Positions 8,617 to 17,423 of a stretch of DNA of 64,000 nucleotides are shown here, in pieces. Positions within the stretch are counted from its first letter, which is position 1. Each line of letters opens with the position of its first letter. This DNA comes from an uncultured Desulfobacter sp. (GTDB lineage Bacteria; Desulfobacterota; Desulfobacteria; Desulfobacterales; Desulfobacteraceae). Location of the stretch: NCBI RefSeq assembly GCF_963665355.1, contig NZ_OY762229.1, positions 2,728,001 to 2,792,000 on the forward strand. The letters run 5' to 3'. Under the pieces are notes generated by a model, which was not told the origin of the DNA, searched no databases, and saw nothing but the letters and a program-made list of their open reading frames with translations. Both the position numbers and the translations under genes were made by a program.

Positions 8617-9678
8617 ATGATTGAAAAATTAAAATGCATTGAAGAACGATTTATAAAGATTGAGCATCTGCTCAGTGATCCGGCGGTCATGGCAGATCAG
8701 AAAAAGTACCAGGACTATCTCAAGGAACACGGGGAATTGAACAAGATTGTGCCGGTGTTTCGGGAATATGAGGGTGCCGGTGGTGAGCTGAAAGAGGCTA
8801 AAGAGCTTCTTAAGGATAGTGACCCCGACATCCGGGCCATGGCCAAGGAAGAGATTCCTGCGCTTGAGTCAAAAATCGCCGAACTGCATGCACAGCTTAA
8901 TATTCTTTTGATGCCCAAAGATCCCAGGGATGAGAAAAATGTAATTCTGGAAATCCGGGCCGGCACCGGTGGCGAGGAAGCCGGTATTTTTGCCGGAGAC
9001 CTCTTCCGCATGTACTCAAGGTACGCGGAGACCAAGCACTGGAAAATAGAAATTATTGAGAAGAATGACTCGGCTGCCGGTGGGTTTAAGGAAGTTGTTT
9101 CCATGGTGCATGGGAAAGGTGCATATTCCCAGTTCAAATATGAAAGTGGTATTCACAGAGTTCAACGGGTTCCTGAAACCGAAACCCAGGGCCGCGTTCA
9201 TACCTCTGCGGTGACCGTGGCGGTGCTGCCCGAAGCTGAGGATGTGGATATTGAAATAAATCCTGCTGATCTGAAAGTGGATGTGTTCCGTTCTTCGGGG
9301 CCTGGCGGTCAGTCTGTAAATACTACGGATTCCGCTGTGCGCGTCACCCATATTCCGACCGGGGTTGTGGCCACCTGCCAGGATGAAAAATCCCAGCATA
9401 AAAACAAAGCCAAGGCCTTAAATGTCCTAAAGTCCCGTCTGCTTGACGCCAAGATTCAGGAAGAAGATGCCAAGCGTGCAGCTGACCGGAAAGGGCAGGT
9501 GGGTACAGGTGACCGGTCCGGGCGCATCCGCACCTATAATTTCCCCCAAGGTCGGATGACCGACCACCGTATCGGTCTGACTCTCTACAGGCTGGACAGT
9601 GTCATGGAGGGCGATATTCAGGAGATCATTGATGCGTTAAGAGCTCATAATCAAGCCTTGGCTTTAAAAGAGAATTAG
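8617..9678 (+). CDS. prfA: peptide chain release factor 1
   Basis: It reads UAA/UAG stop codons and triggers peptidyl-tRNA hydrolysis. In 353 residues it has the GGQ motif at 230-232 in [11 protein letters not shown]. The stop-codon recognition element is PET at about 186-188 (PxT class, as in RF1 rather than the SPF of RF2). prmC, which methylates the GGQ glutamine, follows 17 bases downstream, a classic pairing. Confidence 0.97.
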   Translation: MIEKLKCIEERFIKIEHLLSDPAVMADQKKYQDYLKEHGELNKIVPVFREYEGAGGELKEAKELLKDSDPDIRAMAKEEIPALESKIAELHAQLNILLMPKDPRDEKNVILEIRAGTGGEEAGIFAGDLFRMYSRYAETKHWKIEIIEKNDSAAGGFKEVVSMVHGKGAYSQFKYESGIHRVQRVPETETQGRVHTSAVTVAVLPEAEDVDIEINPADLKVDVFRSSGPGGQSVNTTDSAVRVTHIPTGVVATCQDEKSQHKNKAKALNVLKSRLLDAKIQEEDAKRAADRKGQVGTGDRSGRIRTYNFPQGRMTDHRIGLTLYRLDSVMEGDIQEIIDALRAHNQALALKEN

Positions 9679-9695
9679 CCGGAAAAAGTTGATCC

Positions 9696-10562
9696 ATGGA
9701 TGCCTGGACCATAAAATCCATTCTTTCCTGGACAGATACCTATTTTTCACAAAATGGAATTGACAGCCCCAGACTTGCTGCTGAAATTCTTTTAGCAAAA
9801 GTTTTAAAGCTGAGGCGTCTTGACCTTTATCTGCAGCATGACCGGCCTTTGGAAAAACAGGAGCTTGCAGAATTTAAAATTCTTATCCGGCGCCGAATCG
9901 CAAGGGAGCCTGTGGCTTATATTACGGGTAAGAAGGGTTTTTTTAAGGAACAATTCAAGGTTGCACCGGGTGTTCTTATTCCAAGGCCCGATACGGAAAC
10001 GCTTGTCGAGACGGCTATCCAGGTTTTGTCGGAAGCGGAACATCGGGGCAAAAAGGCCCGGGTGATTGAGCTTGGTGTGGGGTCCGGAGCGGTGATTGTC
10101 TCCATTGCCAATGCCTGTCCAGGGCACTTCTATTTTGGAAGTGACCTCTCATCCATTGCGCTTGCCACGGCTTGCGCCAATGCAAAGGTCTTTGCCCAGA
10201 CCAAAGTGGCTCTGTTCAAGGGGGACTGGCTTGAAGCGATTCAGCCGCACCCGTTGTTTGATCTGATCTTGTCCAATCCTCCGTATATTCCCAGTGCTGA
10301 CATTGAACTTCTGGAGCCGGAGGTCAGGGACCATGAACCCCGTCTGGCTCTGGACGGCGGTGTTGACGGTCTGGATGCCGTCAGAATGATTCTTGCCCAG
10401 GCCGGGGACCGGCTTGTACCTTCCGGGAGGTTGATTCTTGAGATCGGCTTTGACCAGAAGCCTATTATTAAAGATATAGCCAAAGGATTTTTCTGGGTGA
10501 CAGAGTTGGATTTTATCAAGGATCTTGCCGGGCATCACAGGGTGGCTGTTTTTAAAAAATAA
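9696..10562 (+). CDS. prmC: release factor glutamine N5-methyltransferase
   Basis: It methylates the GGQ glutamine of release factors. The 288-residue protein has an N-terminal helical domain, the SAM-binding motif ELGVGSGA at about 125-132 and the catalytic NPPY at 194-197. It is cotranscribed with prfA. Confidence 0.96.
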   Translation: MDAWTIKSILSWTDTYFSQNGIDSPRLAAEILLAKVLKLRRLDLYLQHDRPLEKQELAEFKILIRRRIAREPVAYITGKKGFFKEQFKVAPGVLIPRPDTETLVETAIQVLSEAEHRGKKARVIELGVGSGAVIVSIANACPGHFYFGSDLSSIALATACANAKVFAQTKVALFKGDWLEAIQPHPLFDLILSNPPYIPSADIELLEPEVRDHEPRLALDGGVDGLDAVRMILAQAGDRLVPSGRLILEIGFDQKPIIKDIAKGFFWVTELDFIKDLAGHHRVAVFKK

Positions 10563-10722
10563 ATTGATTGTTTGCTCTCTTTTTGATATAGAATTTTGGA
10601 TTTTGCTTTTGCAAACATATAACACACACTTGCGGACCTGTAATCCGGTGCTTTTCTAAAGTTGATTTCGGGGATGAGGCAAGTGGACGAACATTAAAAA
10701 CCATTGAAAAACTGGAGAAAAA

Positions 10723-11580
10723 ATGGCTTACATCACGATTAAAGAGTTACTGGAAGCAGGGGTTCATTTCGGACATCAGACCAAACGCTGGAACCCCAAA
10801 ATGAAACGGTACATTTTTGGTGCCAGGAACGGCATTTATATTATTGATCTTCAGCAGACCGTTAAATTGTACAGGCAGGCGCATGATTTCATAAAAAATA
10901 TAGCTTCAAATGGTGGTGACGTCCTGTTTGTGGGCACAAAAAAACAGGCGTCCGAAGCCATTTACGAAGAAGCCAACAGAGCGGAATGTTTTTATGTTGA
11001 AAATCGGTGGCTGGGCGGCATGCTCACCAATTTCCAGACCATAAAAAATAATATTTCCCGTTTTCATTTTTTAAATTCCATTGAAAATGACGGTACTCTG
11101 GAGAATTATCCCAAAAAGGAACAGGCAAAAATGCTTAAAGACAAGGCAAAACTTGAGTTTGCCATTGGTGGTATTTCAAATATGAAAAGACTGCCTGCGG
11201 CCCTGTTCATTATTGACTCCAAAAATGAGTCCATTGCCGTCAAGGAAGCAAAACGTCTGGGTATCCCCATTGTAGCCGTGGTGGACACCAATTGTGATCC
11301 CGATGACATTGATTATGTTATTCCCGGCAACGATGACGCCATCCGTTCCATCCGGCTGTTTGCCTCCCGGATTGCCGATGCCGTGATTGAAGGCCGTCAG
11401 GTGTGGGAAGATCGGCAGCGTGCACAGTCAGACAAAGACGAATTTGTCGGCAAGGGTTCTGGCGGTGCCGGTGAACAGGTTGGTATCGAGGTCGTATCTG
11501 ATGGAACTGACGGGCCTGTGATTGAGAAAATCAAAAGAAAAACAGCTGCTGCCGAAAGTGAAGCTGTAGCGGCTGAATAA
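10723..11580 (+). CDS. rpsB: 30S ribosomal protein S2
   Basis: This 285-residue protein has the canonical N-terminus ([20 protein letters not shown]) and the [11 protein letters not shown] segment. A charged, alanine-rich C-terminal tail of roughly 40 residues makes it longer than the E. coli protein (241). CTGGAG lies upstream of the ATG. It opens the translation/envelope run that continues to rseP. Confidence 0.98.
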   Translation: MAYITIKELLEAGVHFGHQTKRWNPKMKRYIFGARNGIYIIDLQQTVKLYRQAHDFIKNIASNGGDVLFVGTKKQASEAIYEEANRAECFYVENRWLGGMLTNFQTIKNNISRFHFLNSIENDGTLENYPKKEQAKMLKDKAKLEFAIGGISNMKRLPAALFIIDSKNESIAVKEAKRLGIPIVAVVDTNCDPDDIDYVIPGNDDAIRSIRLFASRIADAVIEGRQVWEDRQRAQSDKDEFVGKGSGGAGEQVGIEVVSDGTDGPVIEKIKRKTAAAESEAVAAE

Positions 11581-11591
11581 CGTTCGTCTAA

Positions 11592-11629
11592 GGGTGGCAC
11601 AAATCTATACATATCTTAAAGTGCCACCC
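11592..11629 (+). promoter_or_regulatory. stem-loop between rpsB and tsf
   Basis: Perfect 9-bp stem GGGTGGCAC/GTGCCACCC with a 20-base loop and no T run. It may be an RNA processing or attenuation element that sets the S2 to EF-Ts ratio; the function is inferred from position only. Confidence 0.5.
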
Positions 11630-11720
11630 GCAACTGAATAAAAAAAGCAGTGCAACAAGCCATTGCTTTGTTAAACAAAAATTAAAGTTTTTAAATATAC
11701 GAAACAAAGGAGCATACAAC

Positions 11721-12317
11721 ATGGCTGAGATTACAGCACAAATGGTAAAGGAGCTTCGTGCTTCTACCGGATCGGGGATTATGGACTGCAAAAGAGTCCT
11801 GGCCGAAGCTGACGGGGATATGGACAAGGCAATTGAGCTTCTGCGTAAAAAAGGTCTGGCCAAGGCAGCAAAGCGTGCAGGACGGTCCACCAGCGAAGGC
11901 ATTATTTACTCCTACATCCATACTGGTGCAAAACTTGGTGTGCTGCTTGAAGTGGACTGCGAATCTGATTTCGTGGCAAAAACTGAAGATTTTGCAAATT
12001 TTGCCAAAGATATTGCCATGCACATCGCAGCTGCTAATCCCGCAGGCCTGGTTCCCGAAGACGTGGATCAGTCCGTCATCGAAAAAGAGCGTGAAATCTA
12101 CCGGGCCCAGATGCTGGAAGAAGGCAAACCGGCAAACATTATTGACAAGATTGTGGACGGCAAGGTTGAAAAGTTCTACAAGGAAGTCTGCCTGTTAAGC
12201 CAGCAATATATTAAAGACCCCCAGAAAACCGTTGAAGATGTACTCAAAGAAACCATCGGAAAGATCGGTGAAAATATTCAGATTAAGAGATTTGCACGTT
12301 TCCAGATAGGAGAATAA
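11721..12317 (+). CDS. tsf: elongation factor Ts
   Basis: Nucleotide exchange factor of EF-Tu. At 198 residues it is the short form (E. coli has 283). The N-terminal UBA-like domain has VKELRASTGSGIMDCKR, and one core dimerisation subdomain (CESDFVAKTEDF) follows. AAAGGAGC precedes the ATG. Confidence 0.97.
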   Translation: MAEITAQMVKELRASTGSGIMDCKRVLAEADGDMDKAIELLRKKGLAKAAKRAGRSTSEGIIYSYIHTGAKLGVLLEVDCESDFVAKTEDFANFAKDIAMHIAAANPAGLVPEDVDQSVIEKEREIYRAQMLEEGKPANIIDKIVDGKVEKFYKEVCLLSQQYIKDPQKTVEDVLKETIGKIGENIQIKRFARFQIGE

Positions 12318-12320
12318 ATC

Positions 12321-13055
12321 TTGGATGCAAAACCTGAGTTTCAACGGGTTCTGATCAAGTTGAGTGGCGAAGCCCTGATGGGTAATCAGGGCTTTGGCAT
12401 TACGCCTGAGATGATAAACTATGTGGCTGGTGAAGTGGCCAAGGTGTTAAAACTGGGCGTAGAAGTTTCAATAGTCGTGGGCGGCGGCAATATTTTTCGC
12501 GGGGTGGCAGGCTCTTCTGCCGGAATGGACCGGACCTCTGCCGATAATATGGGGATGCTGGCCACTGTTATAAACAGCCTGGCTTTGTGCGATGCCCTGG
12601 AAAAGCTTGATATTCCCACCCGGGTTCAATCTGCCATTCGCATGGACAGAGTGGCTGAACCTTTTATTCGCAGGAAAGCCATCCGCCATTTGGAAAAGGG
12701 CAGGGTGGTTATTTTTGCTGCCGGTACCGGCAACCCTTATTTTACAACCGACACAGCAGCAGTTCTTCGTGGCAACGAGATCCGTGCCCAGATCCTATTC
12801 AAGGCCACCCAGGTGGAAGGGGTGTATGACAAGGATCCCCATATCTATGACGATGCTGTAATGTTTGATAAACTGTCATATATGCAGGTGATTGAAAAAC
12901 AGCTCCATGTCATGGATATGACAGCCATATCCCTAGCCATGGAACATGACCTTCCTTTGCAGGTACTCAACCTGCACAAGGCCGACAATATTTATAAAGC
13001 GGTTACAGGCGAAAAAATCGGTACACGGATTTATAATGAACCAAAGGACGTGTGA
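12321..13055 (+). CDS. pyrH: uridylate kinase
   Basis: Makes UDP from UMP. The 244 residues belong to the amino-acid kinase fold, with KLSGEALMG near the N-terminus and VGGGNIFRG near residue 53. The start is TTG at 12321: AGGAG at 12308-12312 sits at proper spacing inside the tsf tail, and no in-frame ATG or GTG competes. Confidence 0.96.
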   Translation: MDAKPEFQRVLIKLSGEALMGNQGFGITPEMINYVAGEVAKVLKLGVEVSIVVGGGNIFRGVAGSSAGMDRTSADNMGMLATVINSLALCDALEKLDIPTRVQSAIRMDRVAEPFIRRKAIRHLEKGRVVIFAAGTGNPYFTTDTAAVLRGNEIRAQILFKATQVEGVYDKDPHIYDDAVMFDKLSYMQVIEKQLHVMDMTAISLAMEHDLPLQVLNLHKADNIYKAVTGEKIGTRIYNEPKDV

Positions 13056-13057
13056 AT

Positions 13058-13615
13058 ATGATTAATGAAGTTCTTGAGGAAACCAAAGACCGCATGGTCA
13101 AATCCGAGAAAGCTTTTGAAACCGAACTTGGCAAAGTGCGTACAGGAAGGGCTTCCCAGTCAATGCTTGATAATGTCAGGGTAGATTACTACGGAACACA
13201 AACCCCCCTTCCCCAGATGGCCACCGTATCCGTTCCTGAAAGCCGGTTGCTTACTGTAAAGCCTTGGGACGCTTCAGTGATCAATGAAGTGGAAAAAGCC
13301 ATATTAAAAGCAAATCTTGGACTTACACCTTCCAATGACGGTAAGATGATTCGTATTTCCATTCCGCCATTGACCGAGGAGCGCAGGAAAGATATCGTAA
13401 AAAACGTGGCCAAAACCTGTGAGGAATTCAAGGTGGCCGTCAGAAACATCCGCCGGGATTCCAATGATATGCTCAAGGAACTTCAGAAAGAGGGCGACAT
13501 CTCAGAAGATGAGAACTTCAAAGCCCAGAAACAGGTTCAGGATCTCACCGACGCTTCCATAAAAAAACTGGATAACATTTTTGCCGCAAAGGAAAAGGAG
13601 ATCCTTGAAGTCTGA
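13058..13615 (+). CDS. frr: ribosome recycling factor
   Basis: Splits post-termination ribosomes together with EF-G. The 185-residue protein carries KVRTGRAS near residue 25, and the rest matches the three-helix RRF layout. A GTG at 13052 overlaps the pyrH stop, but AAAGGA at 13043-13048 is better spaced for ATG 13058. Confidence 0.96.
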   Translation: MINEVLEETKDRMVKSEKAFETELGKVRTGRASQSMLDNVRVDYYGTQTPLPQMATVSVPESRLLTVKPWDASVINEVEKAILKANLGLTPSNDGKMIRISIPPLTEERRKDIVKNVAKTCEEFKVAVRNIRRDSNDMLKELQKEGDISEDENFKAQKQVQDLTDASIKKLDNIFAAKEKEILEV

Positions 13616-14348
13616 TCCTATGATTCAGGTGCCCGACGGACTGGATCTCAACGCGATTCCCGCCCATATTGCATTTATCATGGACGGTAACGGCCGCTGG
13701 GCCAAAAAAAAGCTGATGAACCGGGCTAAAGGTCATGAACAGGGGGTGGAAACCGTTGAAGAAGTGGTCTCGGCCTGCAGAGAGCTTGGTATAGATGTAC
13801 TCACCCTGTATGCCTTTTCAACGGAAAACTGGGCCAGGCCCGCAATGGAAGTCAAGGCCCTGATGCACCTGTTTAAACGTTTTCTTAAAACCAAAATCGA
13901 AGAGATCAACAAGAAAAATATCCGGCTCAATATCATGGGCCAGATTGAACGGCTTCCCGATGATGTTCGCAAGGAAGCTGAACAGGCCGTGGAAACCACG
14001 CAAAATAATTCTGCCATGATCTTGAATCTTGCCATCAGCTACGGGGCACGCGAAGAAATTACCCGGGCGGTGCAAAAGATTGCCGCAAAAGTTCGGTCCG
14101 GGGAACTTGAAGATAAAGATATTACGGATAAAACGATTTCTGATCACCTCTATACCGCCGGAATGCCGGATCCGGACCTTATTATCCGTACCTCTGCAGA
14201 GTTTCGACTTTCCAATTTTCTCATGTGGCAGGCTGCATATTCTGAACTTTTCTTTACACCGACGCTGTGGCCTGATTTTACCAGTCAGGAGTTGTATCAA
14301 ATTTTAATTGATTACCAGCAGCGGGACCGGCGTTTCGGGAAAGTATAA
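13605..14348 (+). CDS. uppS: undecaprenyl diphosphate synthase
   Basis: cis-Prenyltransferase that makes the C55 lipid carrier for peptidoglycan. MDGNGRWAKKK carries the catalytic Asp, and the C-terminal DPDLIIRTSAEFRLSNFL and LFFTPTLWPDF are family signatures. Start choice: AAAAGGAG lies four bases before TTG 13605. ATG 13620 is an alternative, and TTG 13581 lies inside frr with no binding site. The gene overlaps the frr end. Confidence 0.95.
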   Translation: MKSDPMIQVPDGLDLNAIPAHIAFIMDGNGRWAKKKLMNRAKGHEQGVETVEEVVSACRELGIDVLTLYAFSTENWARPAMEVKALMHLFKRFLKTKIEEINKKNIRLNIMGQIERLPDDVRKEAEQAVETTQNNSAMILNLAISYGAREEITRAVQKIAAKVRSGELEDKDITDKTISDHLYTAGMPDPDLIIRTSAEFRLSNFLMWQAAYSELFFTPTLWPDFTSQELYQILIDYQQRDRRFGKV

Positions 14349-15163
14349 TGCAGCACTTCAAACGATGGCTCACCGCACTGCTTCTTATCCCCTTTATAGT
14401 ATGGGGAATTATTAAAGGTTCCATATTGTTGTTTGCCGCCATGGTGTCGGCGGTTTCCATTTTAGCCACATTTGAATATCTTGATATCATTTGTGCCAAT
14501 GATTCCGATTCCATCTCCCCAGTCTCCCGGGTGATCTCCTATTCCGCTTGTATGGCACTGATCATGGGTGCATGTTTTGGGTCCTGGCCGGTTCTTTTTT
14601 TTATTCTGGCCCTGGGCATGATGGCGCTTTGCGTGTTTGTCCTGGCACGTTTTTCCACCTTTCCCCATATTTTTGACCTGGTGGCCCGACAGATGCTCGG
14701 CATCGTCTACATCCCTTTGTCTTTAGCCCTATTGGTTTTTATCCGGAACATGGAGGACGGCGCGCTGTGGATCATCTGGCTTCTGATTGTCTGTTTTGCC
14801 AATGATACAGGTGCCCTTTATGTGGGAACTTTTAAGGGGAAACATAAACTTGCGCCTAAAATCAGTCCCAATAAAACCATTGAGGGGGCAGTGGGTGGTC
14901 TGGTGGTTTCTGTCTTGGCCGGACTTGTTTTTAATCTGATTTTTTTTCATAATGTTACCCTCGCCCTGGTCTGTATCCCCTGTGCCTTATGTGTTGCCGT
15001 TGCCGGTCAGGTGGGTGATCTTTTTGAGTCGGCCATGAAACGGGTTGGCCACATTAAGGACTCCGGAAAGATTTTGCCAGGCCATGGTGGAATGCTTGAC
15101 CGCATTGACGGATTGCTGTTGGCCATCCCGGTATTTTATTTTTTTGCGGTGTTTGTCCTGTGA
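14348..15163 (+). CDS. cdsA: phosphatidate cytidylyltransferase
   Basis: Forms CDP-diacylglycerol for phospholipid synthesis. The 271-residue integral membrane protein has about eight hydrophobic segments. The C-terminal signature is KRVGHIKDSGKILPGHGG followed by MLDRID, with the metal-binding aspartates. The ATG overlaps the uppS stop by one base. Confidence 0.95.
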   Translation: MQHFKRWLTALLLIPFIVWGIIKGSILLFAAMVSAVSILATFEYLDIICANDSDSISPVSRVISYSACMALIMGACFGSWPVLFFILALGMMALCVFVLARFSTFPHIFDLVARQMLGIVYIPLSLALLVFIRNMEDGALWIIWLLIVCFANDTGALYVGTFKGKHKLAPKISPNKTIEGAVGGLVVSVLAGLVFNLIFFHNVTLALVCIPCALCVAVAGQVGDLFESAMKRVGHIKDSGKILPGHGGMLDRIDGLLLAIPVFYFFAVFVL

Positions 15164-16320
15164 AATCCCTCACCATACTGGGGTCCACAGGCTCCATCGG
15201 GACATCTGCCCTCAAAGTGGTGGCCATGCACCCGGACAAGTTCAACATCAAATGTCTGACCTGTGCCATCAATATTGATCTTCTGGCATCGCAAATAAAA
15301 CAGTTCAGACCAGCCATGGTGGCTGTGCTGGACGAACAGAGTGCCAAGCGCCTTGCAAAATTGCTTTCCGGCAGTTTTATGCCAGAAATTCTGTGGGGGG
15401 AACCCGGCTTTATTGCTGCCGCTCAATGGGCGGATTCGGATATGGTACTTGCCGCCATGGTGGGTGCCGCCGGCCTGGCTCCTGCCCTTGCCGCCATTGA
15501 TGCCGGCAAAACCCTTGCCCTTGCCAACAAGGAAACTCTTGTTATGGCCGGAGAGATTGTCATGGCACGCGCACAGGAAAAAGGGGTGGAAATCCTGCCC
15601 GTAGATTCCGAGCACTGCGCCATTTTTCAATGCCTGCAGGGCAATCAGAAACGAGATCTTAAAAAGATTTTTCTCACAGCTTCAGGCGGCCCTTTCAGGA
15701 ATCTGTCCCATGATCGGTTTAAGGACATCACTCCGGCCCAGGCCCTGGATCACCCCACCTGGAACATGGGGGCCAAAATTTCCATTGATTCAGCCACCCT
15801 GATGAACAAGGCCTTGGAGGTCATTGAAGCGGTCCGGCTTTTTAATGTCAGTGTAGATCAGATCCAGGTGCTGATTCACCCCCAGAGTATTGTCCATTCC
15901 ATGGTGGGCTTCAAGGACGGTGGTATCATGGCTCAATTGGGAGAGCCGGACATGATGCACGCCATTGCCTATGCTTTTTCCTATCCTGACCGCATGGATC
16001 TTAACTTAAAATTTCCTGATTTTGTTTTAATGAATGGATTAACCTTTGACGCTCCTGATACCAAACGGTTTCCTTCCCTTGAATTTGCCTATGAGGCCTG
16101 TCGCAGGGGCGGAACTCTGCCTGCTGTCATGAATGCCGCCAACGAGGCTGCTGTAGAGGCATTTCTCAAAAAACGTATTGGCTTTACTGATATTTTCAGA
16201 CTGGTCAGTGGAGTCATGGGAGCCCATACCTGCATTGACAATCCTGATCTTTCAGGTATTATTGAAGCCGATTGCTGGGCCAGGGGGAAAACACAATCCC
16301 TGATCCAAAGTCTTGCGTAA
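15160..16320 (+). CDS. dxr: 1-deoxy-D-xylulose 5-phosphate reductoisomerase
   Basis: Second enzyme of the MEP isoprenoid route. The 386-residue protein has the NADPH loop GSTGSIGTSA at its N-terminus and LPVDSEHCAIFQCL in the active site. KISIDSATLMNKALEVIEA supplies metal ligands. The GTG start overlaps the cdsA stop by four bases. Confidence 0.97.
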   Translation: MKSLTILGSTGSIGTSALKVVAMHPDKFNIKCLTCAINIDLLASQIKQFRPAMVAVLDEQSAKRLAKLLSGSFMPEILWGEPGFIAAAQWADSDMVLAAMVGAAGLAPALAAIDAGKTLALANKETLVMAGEIVMARAQEKGVEILPVDSEHCAIFQCLQGNQKRDLKKIFLTASGGPFRNLSHDRFKDITPAQALDHPTWNMGAKISIDSATLMNKALEVIEAVRLFNVSVDQIQVLIHPQSIVHSMVGFKDGGIMAQLGEPDMMHAIAYAFSYPDRMDLNLKFPDFVLMNGLTFDAPDTKRFPSLEFAYEACRRGGTLPAVMNAANEAAVEAFLKKRIGFTDIFRLVSGVMGAHTCIDNPDLSGIIEADCWARGKTQSLIQSLA

Positions 16321-16340
16321 CATACTTTAGGGACATCAAT

Positions 16341-17423
16341 ATGGGTCATTCGCTTCTTGCATTTATCGTAGTTATTGGCGTGTTGGTTTTTGTTCATGAA
16401 CTGGGGCATTTCCTTGCCGCCCGGGCATGTGGCGTGGGGGTTGAGGTCTTTTCCCTGGGATTCGGACCAAAAATTTTGAAATTAAAACGGGCAACGACCC
16501 AATATTGTATCTCAGCCATTCCCTTGGGCGGCTACGTTAAAATGACCGGCGAAGAGCCTGGTGCTGCTCAGCTGCTCAATGAAAGCGATCGTCACCTCTC
16601 CTATACCCACAAAAGTGTCGGGCAGCGGGCCCTGATTGTTGCTGCCGGTCCGGTATTTAATTTTTTCCTGGCCCTGGTCATTTTTTACCTTTTATACCAG
16701 ACCTGCGGCCTGTACATGGGTCTCCCCCAGGTGGGCGAGGTGGTTCAAAATTCTGCGGCTATGGCTGCAGGCATTAAAGAAGGTGATATCATAAAGGAAA
16801 TTGATGATACACCCATACACAGCTTTGAAGACATTTCCCGGATTGTTTCAAACAGTGAAGGCAAACCTTTGGCCATCCTTGTTGAACGAGAGGGCCAAGT
16901 CCACTCCTTTACGATTAGCCCCCAGCCCCGGGAAGGGAAGAACCTGTTCGGAGAGACCGTGAACCGTTTTGTGCTTGGCATTATCGGCACCGGCGAAACC
17001 TTTCACAACCCCCTTAATCCTCTTGAAGCGGCAAGTCGTGCTGTCTCCGATACCTACGGGATTGTCAAACTGACTCTTTTGTCCGTGGTGAAAATGTTCA
17101 CAGGTGCCGTGTCTACCGATAATATGGGGGGGCCTATCATGATTGCCAAGGTTGCCGGGGACCAGGCCCGGGCAGGGTTTGAACATTTTATATGGTTTAT
17201 TGCCATCATCTCTGTAAACCTTGGGATCATTAATCTGTTTCCCATCCCGGTGTTGGATGGGGGGCATCTTTTATTTTTAAGCATTGAAGCAGTCAAAGGC
17301 AGTCCTGTGAGCACCCGTGTGCGGGAGACAATGGTCAAGTTCGGAGTCGTGGTGCTGACGACTTTAATGATTTTTGCTTTTTATAACGACATAGTTAAAT
17401 TATTCAACGGTGGATTACAATGA
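16341..17423 (+). CDS. rseP: RseP-type site-2 membrane metalloprotease
   Basis: Intramembrane zinc protease. The HELGH zinc motif lies in the first transmembrane segment. A PDZ domain occupies about residues 120-210 (GEVVQNSAAMAAGIKEGD). The second active-site motif PVLDGGHLLF sits in the C-terminal transmembrane part. I chose ATG 16341, which has AGGGA seven bases upstream, over a longer frame opening inside dxr. Confidence 0.95.
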   Translation: MGHSLLAFIVVIGVLVFVHELGHFLAARACGVGVEVFSLGFGPKILKLKRATTQYCISAIPLGGYVKMTGEEPGAAQLLNESDRHLSYTHKSVGQRALIVAAGPVFNFFLALVIFYLLYQTCGLYMGLPQVGEVVQNSAAMAAGIKEGDIIKEIDDTPIHSFEDISRIVSNSEGKPLAILVEREGQVHSFTISPQPREGKNLFGETVNRFVLGIIGTGETFHNPLNPLEAASRAVSDTYGIVKLTLLSVVKMFTGAVSTDNMGGPIMIAKVAGDQARAGFEHFIWFIAIISVNLGIINLFPIPVLDGGHLLFLSIEAVKGSPVSTRVRETMVKFGVVVLTTLMIFAFYNDIVKLFNGGLQ